Positions 1 to 8,171 of a stretch of 64,000 bases of DNA are shown in pieces; within the stretch, counting starts at the first letter, position 1; each line of letters begins with the position of its first letter. The notes beneath the pieces were generated by a model. That model was not told the origin of the DNA and ran no database searches. It worked only from the letters and a program-made list of their open reading frames with translations. Position numbers and translations under genes: made by a program. The DNA lies in contig NC_016935.1 in the NCBI RefSeq assembly GCF_000250655.1, positions 4,048,001 through 4,112,000 of the forward strand. Reading direction: 5' to 3'. The stretch comes from Paenibacillus mucilaginosus 3016 (GTDB lineage Bacteria > Bacillota > Bacilli > Paenibacillales > NBRC-103111).

Positions 1-605
1 TGCGTAAGGGCGAGAGGACGCGTCAGCATATTATTGAAAAATCAGCCGGATTGTTTAATCAAAAAGGGTATGCCGGCTCTTCGATACAAGACATCATAGA
101 AGTCACCGGATTGACCAAAGGCGGCGTCTATCGGACATTTTCCAGTAAAGACGAAATTGCGCAGGAAGCGTTCGATTACAGCTTGCGGATTGTGATGGAG
201 CAATTCTTGAAGGCTGCCGAAGAAGCGGAGACGGCGATAGACAAGATTATGGCGGTATGCGCGGTATACGAAGATCCTGTCAACCATTCTCCGATCGAGG
301 GTGGCTGTCCTTTGCTCAACACGGCGGTGGAGGCGGATGACGGATATCTCCCTCTCAGAGAGAAAGCGGCCGCCGCGCATGGTCAATTCACAGCGTTTCT
401 TCAAAGCATATTAGACAAGGGGATCACCAATGGGGAGCTGTCGTCAGGTCTCAATACAGAAGCTGTCGCATCATTCGTGGTTTCTTCGTTGGAAGGCGGG
501 GTCATGGCAAGCCGACTAACCCGGGATAACAAGCACGTCGGGTTCGTGTTTCAACAGATTAAACTTGTCCTTTCGACTTATCAAAACGGTGCCACCTTCA
601 GATAA
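1..605 (+). CDS. TetR/AcrR family transcriptional regulator (5' edge cut)
   Basis: TetR-type repressor with an N-terminal helix-turn-helix (IQDIIEVTGLTKGGVYRTF, about residues 26-44) and an all-helical ligand-binding C-terminal half. The reading frame is open to the window edge. Bases 1-2 are TG followed by CGT AAG GGC, so the ATG very likely begins one base before the window and the protein would be about 202 residues, normal for the family. Its target is not visible and probably lies upstream or divergent. The gene ends at TAA 603-605, about 100 bp before cwlJ. Family assignment is firm; the ligand is unknown. Confidence 0.85.
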   Translation, partial: RKGERTRQHIIEKSAGLFNQKGYAGSSIQDIIEVTGLTKGGVYRTFSSKDEIAQEAFDYSLRIVMEQFLKAAEEAETAIDKIMAVCAVYEDPVNHSPIEGGCPLLNTAVEADDGYLPLREKAAAAHGQFTAFLQSILDKGITNGELSSGLNTEAVASFVVSSLEGGVMASRLTRDNKHVGFVFQQIKLVLSTYQNGATFR

Positions 606-706
606 GGTGACAAGCCATTTCCTTTATCCGAAAAAAATGGGCTATAGGCAAGTTACCTAGAACAGGTTTCTGCAATATGTTATCTGTATAAGCGAAAGGG
701 GGGGGA

Positions 707-1189
707 GTGAGCTTGGGGAGACGAATAAAACATACTTCACGTGACGTGGATGCATTAGCGAAGCTTATGTTGGCGGAAGCGATTGGTGAAGGCGCCTTAG
801 GGATGAACATGGTGGGAACCGTTGTGGCCAATCGGGTCGAGGCTGACTGTGATCCAGACTTCAGAGCGCTGCGTGAAATTAACCATGCGATTTATCAAAC
901 CATACCTGGAACCGGAATTCCTCACTTTGAGCCAGTCTTAAATGGAACATTGTACACACAACGTCCCAGAGAAGAAGACCTCCAGAGAGCCAGGAATTTG
1001 TTGCATGGTTACAGGGATCCGCGAGCCAGGATGAGCTTATGGTTTTTTAACCCGAGCCCGGGAAAGAGATGGAGAGCGCCATGTTCTCCCACGATGCCAA
1101 GATCCCCTATGACAAGGTTCGTTTACGCACACAGGAATCATTGTTTCTATGTCGGTGTACCTGGCTATTGTCCAGAGTTTTATAGATAA
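707..1189 (+). CDS. cwlJ: CwlJ-type spore cortex-lytic cell wall hydrolase
   Basis: Hydrolase_2 family enzyme that degrades spore cortex peptidoglycan during germination. In Bacillus, CwlJ sits in the spore coat and needs GerQ, which is encoded directly downstream here. Visible family features are the LMLAEAIGEG segment near residue 22, NRVEADC, the SLWFFNP block and the C-terminal HRNHCFY. At 160 residues it is slightly longer than B. subtilis CwlJ (142). The GTG start at 707 follows a G-rich ribosome binding site (AAAGGGGGGG). The stretch between NPSPG and HRNHCFY is less conserved but keeps a CSPT like the family CPPT, so I see no clear frameshift. The stop overlaps an upstream ATG of the gerQ frame. 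Confidence 0.88.
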   Translation: MSLGRRIKHTSRDVDALAKLMLAEAIGEGALGMNMVGTVVANRVEADCDPDFRALREINHAIYQTIPGTGIPHFEPVLNGTLYTQRPREEDLQRARNLLHGYRDPRARMSLWFFNPSPGKRWRAPCSPTMPRSPMTRFVYAHRNHCFYVGVPGYCPEFYR

Positions 1190-1212
1190 TGATTAAGGAG
1201 CTGAATTTTCCT

Positions 1213-1677
1213 ATGGCTTGTGGATACTACAGTTTTTATCCGACGAATAATTATTCTGGTTTTTATCCAGAATCCATCATGCGGAACAATCTCACTCAAG
1301 GCTTCCCCGCGACTATGCATTCTGGACCCGCGTATGCCCAACCCGTGGTCCCGATGGGGACGGGGCAGCAGTTTCCGACGGGTGTAGTGGAAGAATCATT
1401 TATCGAAAATATCATTCGCTTCAATAAAGGCAAGGTCGCTACGTTCTACTTCACTTACCAAGGTAACGACCAGTGGAACGCCAGAGTGTACCGCGGTCGC
1501 ATAGAAACGGCTGGTCGTGACCACATCATCATCAGCGACCCGGACAGCCTGCCATCCAGCCCCAAGGGTAAACGTCACCTGCTGCTGATGGCAAATCTGG
1601 ACTGGATAGAATTTGATGAAGAAGTGATCTATCCTCTTCCGGAGCAGCCTAAAGTCCCCCTGATGACATCGGTGTGA
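1213..1677 (+). CDS. gerQ: Spore coat protein GerQ
   Basis: Spore coat protein needed for CwlJ localisation or function. A Tyr/Pro/Gly-rich N-terminal part (about 60 residues) is followed by the conserved GerQ domain starting at SFIENIIRFNKGK and ending in LLLMANLDWIEFDEEV. GerQ of B. subtilis is cross-linked by transglutaminase, and the order cwlJ-gerQ is conserved in bacilli. An in-frame ATG at 1189 overlaps the cwlJ stop (TAATG) but has no ribosome binding site. AAGGAG at 1195-1200 instead points to the ATG at 1213 (MACGYYS), which I use; that gives 154 residues. The unit is probably made in the mother cell under a sporulation sigma factor, but I did not identify the promoter. Confidence 0.92.
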   Translation: MACGYYSFYPTNNYSGFYPESIMRNNLTQGFPATMHSGPAYAQPVVPMGTGQQFPTGVVEESFIENIIRFNKGKVATFYFTYQGNDQWNARVYRGRIETAGRDHIIISDPDSLPSSPKGKRHLLLMANLDWIEFDEEVIYPLPEQPKVPLMTSV

Positions 1678-1701
1678 GTAACGAAAAAATCGACTTGTCC
1701 C

Positions 1702-1740
1702 AAAGGATCGATCCGACTAATGGATCGATCCTTTTATTAT
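1702..1740 (+). terminator. Rho-independent terminator after cwlJ-gerQ
   Basis: Stem AAGGATCGATCC (1703-1714) pairs with GGATCGATCCTT (1722-1733) across a 7-nt loop and is followed by TTTTATTAT. It closes the germination operon. Confidence 0.85.
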
Positions 1741-1895
1741 ACTTTTGTTATCTGATGCCCGTGGTGAAAAAAGGGTCCTTGTACGGAGCTGCTGCGCACA
1801 ATCCGGGTTGGATAGATCTGCATATTCTGTTGTGTTGTAAGTGAGTTCACTCAAGGAAATGATCTCCTGGCATTTATGATATTTATTAGGAGGGA

Positions 1896-2105
1896 ATGAA
1901 AATTAGCGATCAAGGCAAGAAGGGCTGGCAGAAACGTTATAAACGTGGCACGGCAAACTCCCAAAAGGGGATCATTGACCACAAGGATCAATTCACCAAT
2001 GAACTTGAGGCTGAACCAACTAAGCAGGAAGTTCATCCTAAAAAAAACAAACCCCACAACCTTCGAGAATGGCTCCTGCGACATTTCAATAAGCCGGACA
2101 TATAA
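1896..2105 (+). CDS. Small lysine-rich hypothetical protein
   Basis: Predicted 69-residue hydrophilic, basic protein with no membrane segment, rich in Lys, Gln, Asn and His. I do not recognise a family. An AGGAGGG sequence (1888-1894) lies only one base before the ATG, which is closer than normal and lowers confidence in this start. A strong terminator 70 bp downstream supports a real transcription unit. Its place between spore genes and secA2, and its composition, would fit a small spore or nucleic-acid-binding protein, but that is only a guess. Confidence 0.45.
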   Translation: MKISDQGKKGWQKRYKRGTANSQKGIIDHKDQFTNELEAEPTKQEVHPKKNKPHNLREWLLRHFNKPDI

Positions 2106-2174
2106 AATAAAAGGTTGGTTATTCAGCGATGAATATGGACATGCCGAACAATGCCTGTTTTGGATGCAAAGAGT

Positions 2175-2219
2175 AAAGGCCCAGCCTAAGTCGTTCATCA
2201 CGCTTAGGCTGGGCCTTTG
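2175..2219 (+). terminator. Strong Rho-independent terminator
   Basis: A 13-bp perfect stem, GGCCCAGCCTAAG (2178-2190) with CTTAGGCTGGGCC (2203-2215), is flanked by AAA and TTT. It follows the small Lys-rich gene. Confidence 0.85.
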
Positions 2220-2448
2220 TGGAATGAAGCGAAGGAATACATAACGTGTCTTCCAATATACACACGAGAGTTTTTTGTTTACGATTCCATCATGTACGGT
2301 ACGAATCTTATGTCCCTCGCCGAGATCGAATGTGTTAAGGAGCAAATGGATTATCCATAGAGAGAGAATAGTGGGTAAATATGTTATTATTGGTATAACT
2401 TAGCCGCTATTGAATCGCATATTTCCACCAAGGAGGGATCAAGTTCCG

Positions 2449-4725
2449 ATGAATTTAGCCGTCAAGTTGATGCAAAAATTCAAAGACCGCGATAGCCGGA
2501 ATAGGCTGAAAGTCTATCAGGACAAAACGGAGCTCATCAGGAAACGGAATTTGAAAGCATGGGACGATCAGCAGCTTCAAGCGGAATCCCTCCGGCTGCA
2601 AAAAGAAGCAAAATCGGGTACCCCTTTGGATGAGCTGCTTGTCGATGCTTATGCGTTAGTATGCGAGGCAGCGAAGAGAAAGCTCGGATTACAGCCTTAC
2701 GATGTCCAGATCATGGCTGCCGTCGCTCTGCACGAGAGATTTGTAATCGAGCAGCATACCGGTGAAGGAAAAACACTCTCTGCTGTTATGCCTGCTTATC
2801 TAAATGCGCTGACCGGCGAAGGCGTTCATGTGCTGACTTTTAACGATTATTTGGCAAAGCGAGATGCGGTGTGGATGGGTCCGATCTATCGGTTCCTCGG
2901 GTTAACGGTAAAATCGGTTCAAGCGGGTATGAGCCTGTTTGAGAAACAGGAAGCGTATGCCAAGGATATAACCTATGTTACGGCCAAAGAGGCGGGATTC
3001 GATTATTTGCGCGACACGATCGCACTAACCGAAGCCGATACCGTGCACCGTCCTTTCCACTACGTCATCGTCGACGAAGCGGATTCACTGCTGCTCGACG
3101 AAGCGCGGCTGCCGCTGGTCATCTCGGGCGAGTCGGGCTCTTCCAGCGACGATCGCATTCGTTTCGCAGAAGCGGCTCGGCAGCTTAAGCCAGATGAACA
3201 TTACGACTTCGATGAGTTCCAGCGGAACGTGTACCTGAATGAAGCAGGCTCAGCGAAAGCGGAGGCACTGCTGGGATGCGGTAATTTGTACGATAGCCAT
3301 AACAGTCATTTGTTAACGTCATTGAATTGCGCGCTGCATGTGGAATCGTTATTAAAAAAAGATGTCGATTACATCGTCCGGGACGGTAACATCGAGCTGA
3401 TCGAAGAATATACCGGACGCGTGGCGGAGAACAGGTATTTGCCTGACGGGCTGCAAGCCGCGCTTGCGGCCAAAGAAGGACTGCAGTCGGAAGCCGGCGG
3501 GAGAATTCTCGGGATGATCACCCTTCAACACTTCATTAGCCTGTATCCGAAGATTTGCGGGATGACGGCTACCGCGCACGCTTCCGCTATGGAATTCCAA
3601 GATATTTATGCGCTGCAGGTCGTGCAGATTCCGCCGAACCGGCCCAACATACGCATCGACCATCCGCACCGGATTTATACCCATAAAGAAGCCAAGCTTA
3701 AGGCGCTTGTACATGAAATCTCGTCCGTCCATGCGACGGGACGCCCAATTCTCATTGGTACGTCAAGCGTCGAGGAGTCTGACATGCTGGCGGAGGCGCT
3801 AGCGGCTGCCGGTGTACCCAGCCATGTTCTGAATGCGAAAAACGACGCAGAAGAAGCCGATATTATCGCAAAAGCGGGAGAAATTGGCGCCGTGACGGTG
3901 TCTACCAATATGGCGGGACGCGGCGTCGACATTCGGCTTGGCGGGGGCAACCCCGCGCAAGCCGAAGTGGTCGCCAAGCTGGGCGGGTTGTACGTGATTG
4001 GTACGCATGTGAATGAAAGCGTGCGGATCGATGACCAACTGCGCGGGCGTTCCGGCCGCCAAGGAGACCCTGGAGGTTCCGTATTTTTCATAAGCTTGGA
4101 GGACGAGCTGCTGCTTCGGTTCGGCATCAATAAAGCGATTCGCGCTCCCAGGCAGGATGAGGCTCTCGAAGATCCGGTGCTCCGCAGCCAAATCGCGCAT
4201 ATTCAGCGTGTTGTTATGGGCCAAAACTTCCATATATGCCAAGAATTGAACCGTTATTCGGATATGGTGGAGGATCAGAGGCGAATTTTATACGAGGAAC
4301 GGCTCGGAATATTGAAAGGCGAGAAGCCGATGAGCCCTTCGGAGCAGCGGGTACGGCTTTTTTATATCGACGAGTTCTGGGCTGACCATCTGGCATACGT
4401 TTCTTACACTCGCGAAGGCATCCACTTGGAGAGTCTTGCCAGCGGCAATCCGATCGACGAATTTCATGCGCGAATCACTCAAGCATACGAGCAAATTCCG
4501 TTTAAAATCAATAGCGAGTCGGAACATATGCTTGCACGGCTCGAAGGTTCGAATGATCCGGCGAAGTGGGAAGCGTTCGGTCTGAAGAGCCCTACTTCCA
4601 CTCGGACATATATCATCAACGATCAATACATCCAGAATAAGCGCAGCTCATGGACCCCAATGACTGTATTTGCTTTTGGGATCCGCAAGATTTTGAGGCC
4701 GCTATTCAGGCTGTCAGAATTTTGA
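2449..4725 (+). CDS. secA2: SecA-family preprotein translocase ATPase, probably the accessory SecA2
   Basis: Motor ATPase that drives proteins through SecYEG. Motifs in order: Walker A TGEGKT (about residues 103-108), FNDYLAKRDA, Walker B VDEADS (about 208), helicase motifs TNMAGRGVDIRLGG and QLRGRSGRQGDPG in the second nucleotide-binding fold, then the helical scaffold. At 758 residues it is shorter than housekeeping SecA (about 830-840) and lacks the C-terminal Cys-rich zinc/SecB-binding tail. Both points fit an accessory SecA2, which in B. anthracis exports S-layer proteins. An upstream in-frame TTG at 2410 has no ribosome binding site, while AAGGAGG at 2430-2436 serves the ATG at 2449. 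No dedicated SecY2 or accessory Sec protein lies nearby, so the substrate is unknown. Confidence 0.9.
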   Translation: MNLAVKLMQKFKDRDSRNRLKVYQDKTELIRKRNLKAWDDQQLQAESLRLQKEAKSGTPLDELLVDAYALVCEAAKRKLGLQPYDVQIMAAVALHERFVIEQHTGEGKTLSAVMPAYLNALTGEGVHVLTFNDYLAKRDAVWMGPIYRFLGLTVKSVQAGMSLFEKQEAYAKDITYVTAKEAGFDYLRDTIALTEADTVHRPFHYVIVDEADSLLLDEARLPLVISGESGSSSDDRIRFAEAARQLKPDEHYDFDEFQRNVYLNEAGSAKAEALLGCGNLYDSHNSHLLTSLNCALHVESLLKKDVDYIVRDGNIELIEEYTGRVAENRYLPDGLQAALAAKEGLQSEAGGRILGMITLQHFISLYPKICGMTATAHASAMEFQDIYALQVVQIPPNRPNIRIDHPHRIYTHKEAKLKALVHEISSVHATGRPILIGTSSVEESDMLAEALAAAGVPSHVLNAKNDAEEADIIAKAGEIGAVTVSTNMAGRGVDIRLGGGNPAQAEVVAKLGGLYVIGTHVNESVRIDDQLRGRSGRQGDPGGSVFFISLEDELLLRFGINKAIRAPRQDEALEDPVLRSQIAHIQRVVMGQNFHICQELNRYSDMVEDQRRILYEERLGILKGEKPMSPSEQRVRLFYIDEFWADHLAYVSYTREGIHLESLASGNPIDEFHARITQAYEQIPFKINSESEHMLARLEGSNDPAKWEAFGLKSPTSTRTYIINDQYIQNKRSSWTPMTVFAFGIRKILRPLFRLSEF

Positions 4726-4942
4726 TGCAGCGCAGCTTTGTCAGGGAGGATCGGAATGATATATCAGCTGCTTATTATATGAATAAAGACTCCGCGGCAG
4801 CCGGCTAAGAAGATGACATACCGGAAATAGATACCGGTTTGATTCCGAAATTTGCGGCGCACCGATGAATTTACGGTGACTCGAACGTCTACAGGTATGA
4901 ATCGCAAAACGCACTCAATCCAAACTCTAGGAGGAACCAACG

Positions 4943-5359
4943 ATGACGGTCAAACTTACCCCTTACATTAATTTGGAGGGGCGCGCGAAGGAAGCCATTC
5001 AGTTTTACGAGCAAACCATTGGTGCCGAGATTCTTTCCTTTGCGACTTACGGAGACATGCCGAACATGCCTGATACGTTTACCGACGATCAGAAGGGTCT
5101 TGTGGCGCATGCGAAACTGAGAGTGGGTGAATCGGAGCTGATGTTTTCGGATGCGCCCGGAGGCTCGCCGATCGAAACCGGGAAACGGGTGACGATCTGC
5201 ATTACGACGAACGACGTAGAGAAGTCAAAGCGGTTCTTCGATGCTTTGCGGCAAGACGGACATGTCAATATGCCGTTTCAGGAGGAATCTTTCAGCCCCG
5301 GATTCGGCGACGTCACGGACAAGTTCGGCGTGACCTTCCAGATCTACACGGAGATGTAA
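4943..5359 (+). CDS. VOC-family PhnB/YjdN-like protein
   Basis: Vicinal-oxygen-chelate fold protein of the PhnB/YjdN type, 138 residues. It starts with the typical TPYINLEGRAKEAIQFYEQ segment and ends in FGVTFQIYTE. Members resemble glyoxalase or demethylase folds but most have no proven activity. The start has a good ribosome binding site (TAGGAGGA, 4928-4935). It is a single-gene unit whose terminator begins 17 bp after the stop and is interrupted by the IS element. Confidence 0.88.
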   Translation: MTVKLTPYINLEGRAKEAIQFYEQTIGAEILSFATYGDMPNMPDTFTDDQKGLVAHAKLRVGESELMFSDAPGGSPIETGKRVTICITTNDVEKSKRFFDALRQDGHVNMPFQEESFSPGFGDVTDKFGVTFQIYTEM

Positions 5360-5375
5360 ACCAAACCTTGCGAAG

Positions 5376-5390
5376 AAAGAGCTGCCCACC
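5376..5390 (+). terminator. Left arm of a terminator split by the IS
   Basis: AAAGAGCTGCCCACC is the 5' arm of a stem. Its complement GGTGGCGCTGCTCTTT lies 1.67 kb away at 7065-7080, directly after the IS. Removing the IS and one copy of the CCA duplication restores a hairpin with a loop of about 4 nt followed by seven T. Confidence 0.75.
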
Positions 5391-5434
5391 ATGAACAGCC
5401 CCCCGTCAAGTAGACAGTACAAAAAATAAAAATC

Positions 5435-6508
5435 TTAAGCGGCCTTGGTCCTGTATTCCATTGGACTGAGGCCGTTTAGTTTTGCTTGTAATCGTTCGTT
5501 ATTGTAAAAATCGATGTAAGCCAGAATGTCTCTCTCAAGCTCCTCAAAGGTTTGGTAAGTGTGTAGATAATACTTCTCGCATTTTAAGGTCCCCCAGAAG
5601 GATTCCATCGGCCCGTTATCGATACACCGCCCAACCCGGGACATACTTTGAGTCAGTTCGTTATCGTCCAAAAGCTTTTTGAAGTCAAGTGAAGTGTATT
5701 GAAATCCTCTGTCACTATGAAGCATTGGTTTGCTTCCTGGAGCTGCTTGCAAGGCTTGCTTCAACGTCTCGAAAACAAGTGGGTTGTTGTTGGAATGCCC
5801 CACTACTCTGGAGACGATGGATTTATCATGAAGATCGAGAATCGCGCTTAAATACGCTTTCTGACCGTTGCCGTATTTAAATTCTGTTACATCCGTTACC
5901 CATTTCTCATTGGGTTCAGCTGCTTGGAAATTACGATTCAGCACATTCTCGGCCACGTGCTGGGGAGTAGAATGAGGGTATTTCTTTCTCTTCCTGCGGA
6001 TGACCGACTGGATTCCCTTGACTTTCATCAGCCGGTACACGCGTTTATGGTTAATCGTCTGTCCGGTTTCCTTGCGCATGTGGAGTGTTAATTGGCGGTA
6101 CCCAAAGGTTTTCTCTACTTTTTCATATATGGACATCATCATCTTTGTCAGCCGCTCATTCTCCTGCTCACGAGAGCTGGGTTTGCGGTTTAACCATTTG
6201 TAATAGCTTGAGCGTGCAACTCCTGCGACTTCACACAGAAGTTGAATGCTGATCGACTCCTCTTCCTGAAGCGCTTGGATGGCAAGGTAGACGTTCTCTT
6301 GGCGATATTGGCTTAGCTTCGCCTCCTTTGGATTTCCCGTAACTTTTTTAGAAATGCATTCTCCGCCCGAAGCCTCTCCATTTCGTATTCCATCTTCTTC
6401 ATCTCGAGCTTCTGGCGATCTGCCTCCGTCATCTCTTCCGGCGCCTTCTTTCGCCCCCGGCCATCCTTTAAAGCATCCGCACCGCCGGCTTCGAATTTCT
6501 TCACCCAT
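5435..6508 (-). CDS. IS3-family transposase OrfB (DDE integrase domain)
   Basis: Catalytic half of the transposase. The HTH_21-like region and an rve integrase core carry the DDE triad: Asp in WVTDVTEF, Asp in LHSDRGFQY and Glu in GPMESFWGTLK. The frame overlaps orfA by about 200 bp. OrfB is expected as an OrfAB fusion made by -1 slippage at A-AAA-AAG (reverse complement of 6343-6349), close to the orfA stop. After the slip the product continues VTGNPKEAKLSQYRQ. The meaningful orfB coding part therefore starts near 6343, and the frame upstream of it is a shadow of orfA. Confidence 0.92.
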   Translation of the reverse strand: MGEEIRSRRCGCFKGWPGAKEGAGRDDGGRSPEARDEEDGIRNGEASGGECISKKVTGNPKEAKLSQYRQENVYLAIQALQEEESISIQLLCEVAGVARSSYYKWLNRKPSSREQENERLTKMMMSIYEKVEKTFGYRQLTLHMRKETGQTINHKRVYRLMKVKGIQSVIRRKRKKYPHSTPQHVAENVLNRNFQAAEPNEKWVTDVTEFKYGNGQKAYLSAILDLHDKSIVSRVVGHSNNNPLVFETLKQALQAAPGSKPMLHSDRGFQYTSLDFKKLLDDNELTQSMSRVGRCIDNGPMESFWGTLKCEKYYLHTYQTFEELERDILAYIDFYNNERLQAKLNGLSPMEYRTKAA

Positions 6509-6990
6509 TGATATACTTGCTGGTAGGAGACCTGAAACTGGCCAGCTGTCTTATGATAGTCATGCTGATGTGCCAGGCAATAGTGGACGATATCGATCCT
6601 CTCATCCCACGTAGTAGAGCGACCCTTTGTCATAGCTTGTGCTTCCCCTTTGTAGGCTTTTAAGCTGCTATGACCATTATACTTCTTAATCCAGTTAGAA
6701 AGCTGCGTTGTACTTGAGATCCTGTATTTGTCGATGATCCGGTATTTTGACAATCCACCCTCTACATAATCTTTCACCGCTTGAAGCTTCAGCTCAGCGC
6801 TGTAACTTCGATTGCGAGTACTTCTTTCCAGTCCTTCATACCCATATAGCTTATAACGACGCTGCCATTTCATTAAAGTTGTTTTATTCATACCGTATCT
6901 TTTGGTTGCAGCGATAAAACCAATTTTTCCACTTGAAACTTCTTCAAGGATAGCAAGTTTCTCCGTAGCACAGTATTTTTCTTTAGACAT
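6313..6990 (-). CDS. IS3-family transposase OrfA with multiple helix-turn-helix units
   Basis: DNA-binding half of the transposase, 225 residues, longer than the usual 100-175. Successive helix-turn-helix units are visible: near the N-terminus (GFIAATKRYGMNKTTLMKWQ), around residue 75 (KYRISSTTQLSNWIKKY) and around residue 140 (FQVSYQQVYQWVKKF). A C-terminal leucine-rich helix (MEYEMERLRAENAFLKKL) is the family's dimerisation segment. The slippery heptamer lies in the codons for the final Leu-Lys-Lys-Leu. The gene is translated toward the left. Confidence 0.9.
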   Translation of the reverse strand: MSKEKYCATEKLAILEEVSSGKIGFIAATKRYGMNKTTLMKWQRRYKLYGYEGLERSTRNRSYSAELKLQAVKDYVEGGLSKYRIIDKYRISSTTQLSNWIKKYNGHSSLKAYKGEAQAMTKGRSTTWDERIDIVHYCLAHQHDYHKTAGQFQVSYQQVYQWVKKFEAGGADALKDGRGRKKAPEEMTEADRQKLEMKKMEYEMERLRAENAFLKKLREIQRRRS

Positions 6991-7064
6991 GAAAAAGCTC
7001 CCCTTACAGTAACAGGTTTTTTATTATTTCACCTGTCTACCGTATGGGGAGCGTATCACCATCC

Positions 7065-7084
7065 GGTGGCGCTGCTCTTTTTTT
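7065..7084 (+). terminator. Right arm and T-tract of the IS-split terminator
   Basis: GGTGGCGCTGCTC followed by seven T (7078-7084) is the 3' half of the hairpin that starts at 5376. On its own it cannot fold, so the VOC gene now lacks its native terminator. Confidence 0.72.
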
Positions 7085-7094
7085 ATATACAAAC

Positions 7095-7130
7095 GAATTC
7101 TTCAATAGGTATTATAGTATTGAAGAATTC
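7095..7130. promoter_or_regulatory. Perfect 13-bp inverted repeat upstream of the ECF sigma gene
   Basis: GAATTCTTCAATA (7095-7107) and TATTGAAGAATTC (7118-7130) are perfect reverse complements separated by 10 bp. No T-run follows, and the repeat lies 23 bp before the ECF start, so an operator or mRNA leader hairpin is more likely than a terminator. The binding factor is unknown. Confidence 0.6.
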
Positions 7131-7153
7131 TTCCATAAAAGGTGGGCACCGCA

Positions 7154-8110
7154 ATGAACGTAACCGCACCAGAACTTCAGTTATTTGACGACTTGAAGCC
7201 CGAGTTAACCTCGTTTTGCTATAGGATGCTAGGGTCTATCGATGACGCAGACGATGCCGTGCAGGAAACCTTCATTCGCGTCTGGCAAAGCTGGAATTCC
7301 TTCCGACAGGAATCCTCATTTAAAACATGGGTCTATCGGATCGCATCCAATATATGCCTGGACAAGCTAAGACAAAAAAAACGCCGCATTCGCCCCGTAG
7401 ACTTCTCCGGCCCTGCGGAATCCATTGTCGAACCTCGCGAGACATTCCCTGACTCGTCTTGGATCTGGCCGGCCCCTGACTTTTCGAATAATCCGGAAGA
7501 TATTTTCATCCGTAAAGATACACTGCATATCTGTTTTATTACACTCTTACAGATCCTGCCACCCCGTCAACGTGCGGTGATGATTTTGAAGGATGTATTC
7601 GAGTGGCCCTCCAAGCAGATCGCAGAGACGTTAGGCATGTCGCCGGCAGCGGTAAACAGCGCTCTGCAGAGAGCCAGAGATACGCTTACGCGGGAACAGC
7701 TCCGATCCGATGAATTGAACAGGAGCGAAGAGGCACCGGATCAGGAATTGCTGTCGCGTTATGTGGAAGCCTTCGAGCAATTCGATATCAACGCCTTGGT
7801 CGCCTTGTTCCATGAAGAGGGCCGGATGTCGATGCCGCCTTTCCCCATGTGGGTGCGCGGCAAGGACGATTTGTTCAAGTTCTTCACGCTTACGCGCAGT
7901 CATTGCGAGGGATCCCGGTTTGTGCCGGTTACGGCGAATGGCGGTTTCCCTGCGTTAGCGCAATATATGCCGAGCAGGGATGAGGAAGGCTTGGTCCCTT
8001 GGGGGATTCACATCTTAGAAGTGAAAGACAACAAAGTATTCCACGTCCAAAATTTCATTAATCGAAAATTATTTGCCCGATTCGGGCTTCCGGATCGATT
8101 GGACCGATGA
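7154..8110 (+). CDS. ECF RNA polymerase sigma factor with C-terminal SnoaL-like domain
   Basis: Extracytoplasmic-function sigma factor of the SigG/SigJ-like group. Region 2 (YRMLGSIDDADDAVQETFIRVW, first 60 residues) and region 4 (LPPRQRAVMILKDVFEWPSKQIAETLGM) are followed by about 130 residues of SnoaL/NTF2-like fold (VEAFEQFDINALVALFHEEG). In such sigma factors the extra domain regulates activity instead of a membrane anti-sigma factor. An in-frame GTG at 7142 is possible, but AAGGTGG (7139-7145) fits the ATG at 7154. The next two genes (SRPBCC, DoxX) follow closely on the same strand and are likely cotranscribed. Confidence 0.88.
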   Translation: MNVTAPELQLFDDLKPELTSFCYRMLGSIDDADDAVQETFIRVWQSWNSFRQESSFKTWVYRIASNICLDKLRQKKRRIRPVDFSGPAESIVEPRETFPDSSWIWPAPDFSNNPEDIFIRKDTLHICFITLLQILPPRQRAVMILKDVFEWPSKQIAETLGMSPAAVNSALQRARDTLTREQLRSDELNRSEEAPDQELLSRYVEAFEQFDINALVALFHEEGRMSMPPFPMWVRGKDDLFKFFTLTRSHCEGSRFVPVTANGGFPALAQYMPSRDEEGLVPWGIHILEVKDNKVFHVQNFINRKLFARFGLPDRLDR

Positions 8111-8171
8111 ATATCGCCGGTTGGCTTCGTCTACAGAAGTGAAAACAAAAACAAGAGAGGGTGTTTTTACA

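Larger units (their letters stand above)
5392..7058 (-). mobile_element. Complete IS3-family insertion sequence (IS150-like), 1667 bp
   Basis: The ends are 26-bp imperfect inverted repeats (18 of 26 identical). They begin TGAACAGC at 5392 and, on the other strand, TGATACGC at 7058, both reaching GTAGACAG. The outer TG/CA ends are typical of the family. A 3-bp target duplication CCA flanks the element (5389-5391 and 7059-7061). It carries orfA and orfB on the minus strand joined by a -1 frameshift. It looks intact, so it may be recent and active. It is slightly longer than most IS3 members because orfA has an extra helix-turn-helix unit. Confidence 0.92.

Noticed and set aside
707..1189. Possible double frameshift in the last third of cwlJ
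   Set aside because: An alternative frame has some protein-like character, but the called frame recovers the conserved HRNHCFY end and a CSPT block without a shift, so an intact gene is simpler.
1945..2244. 99-codon frame overlapping the small Lys-rich gene
   Set aside because: It runs through a perfect terminator hairpin and lacks a ribosome binding site.
2274..2358. Short frame ending YGTNLMSLAEIECVKEQMDY before secA2
   Set aside because: It looks partly protein-like but is only about 22 codons from its first ATG and has no ribosome binding site; it may be a remnant.
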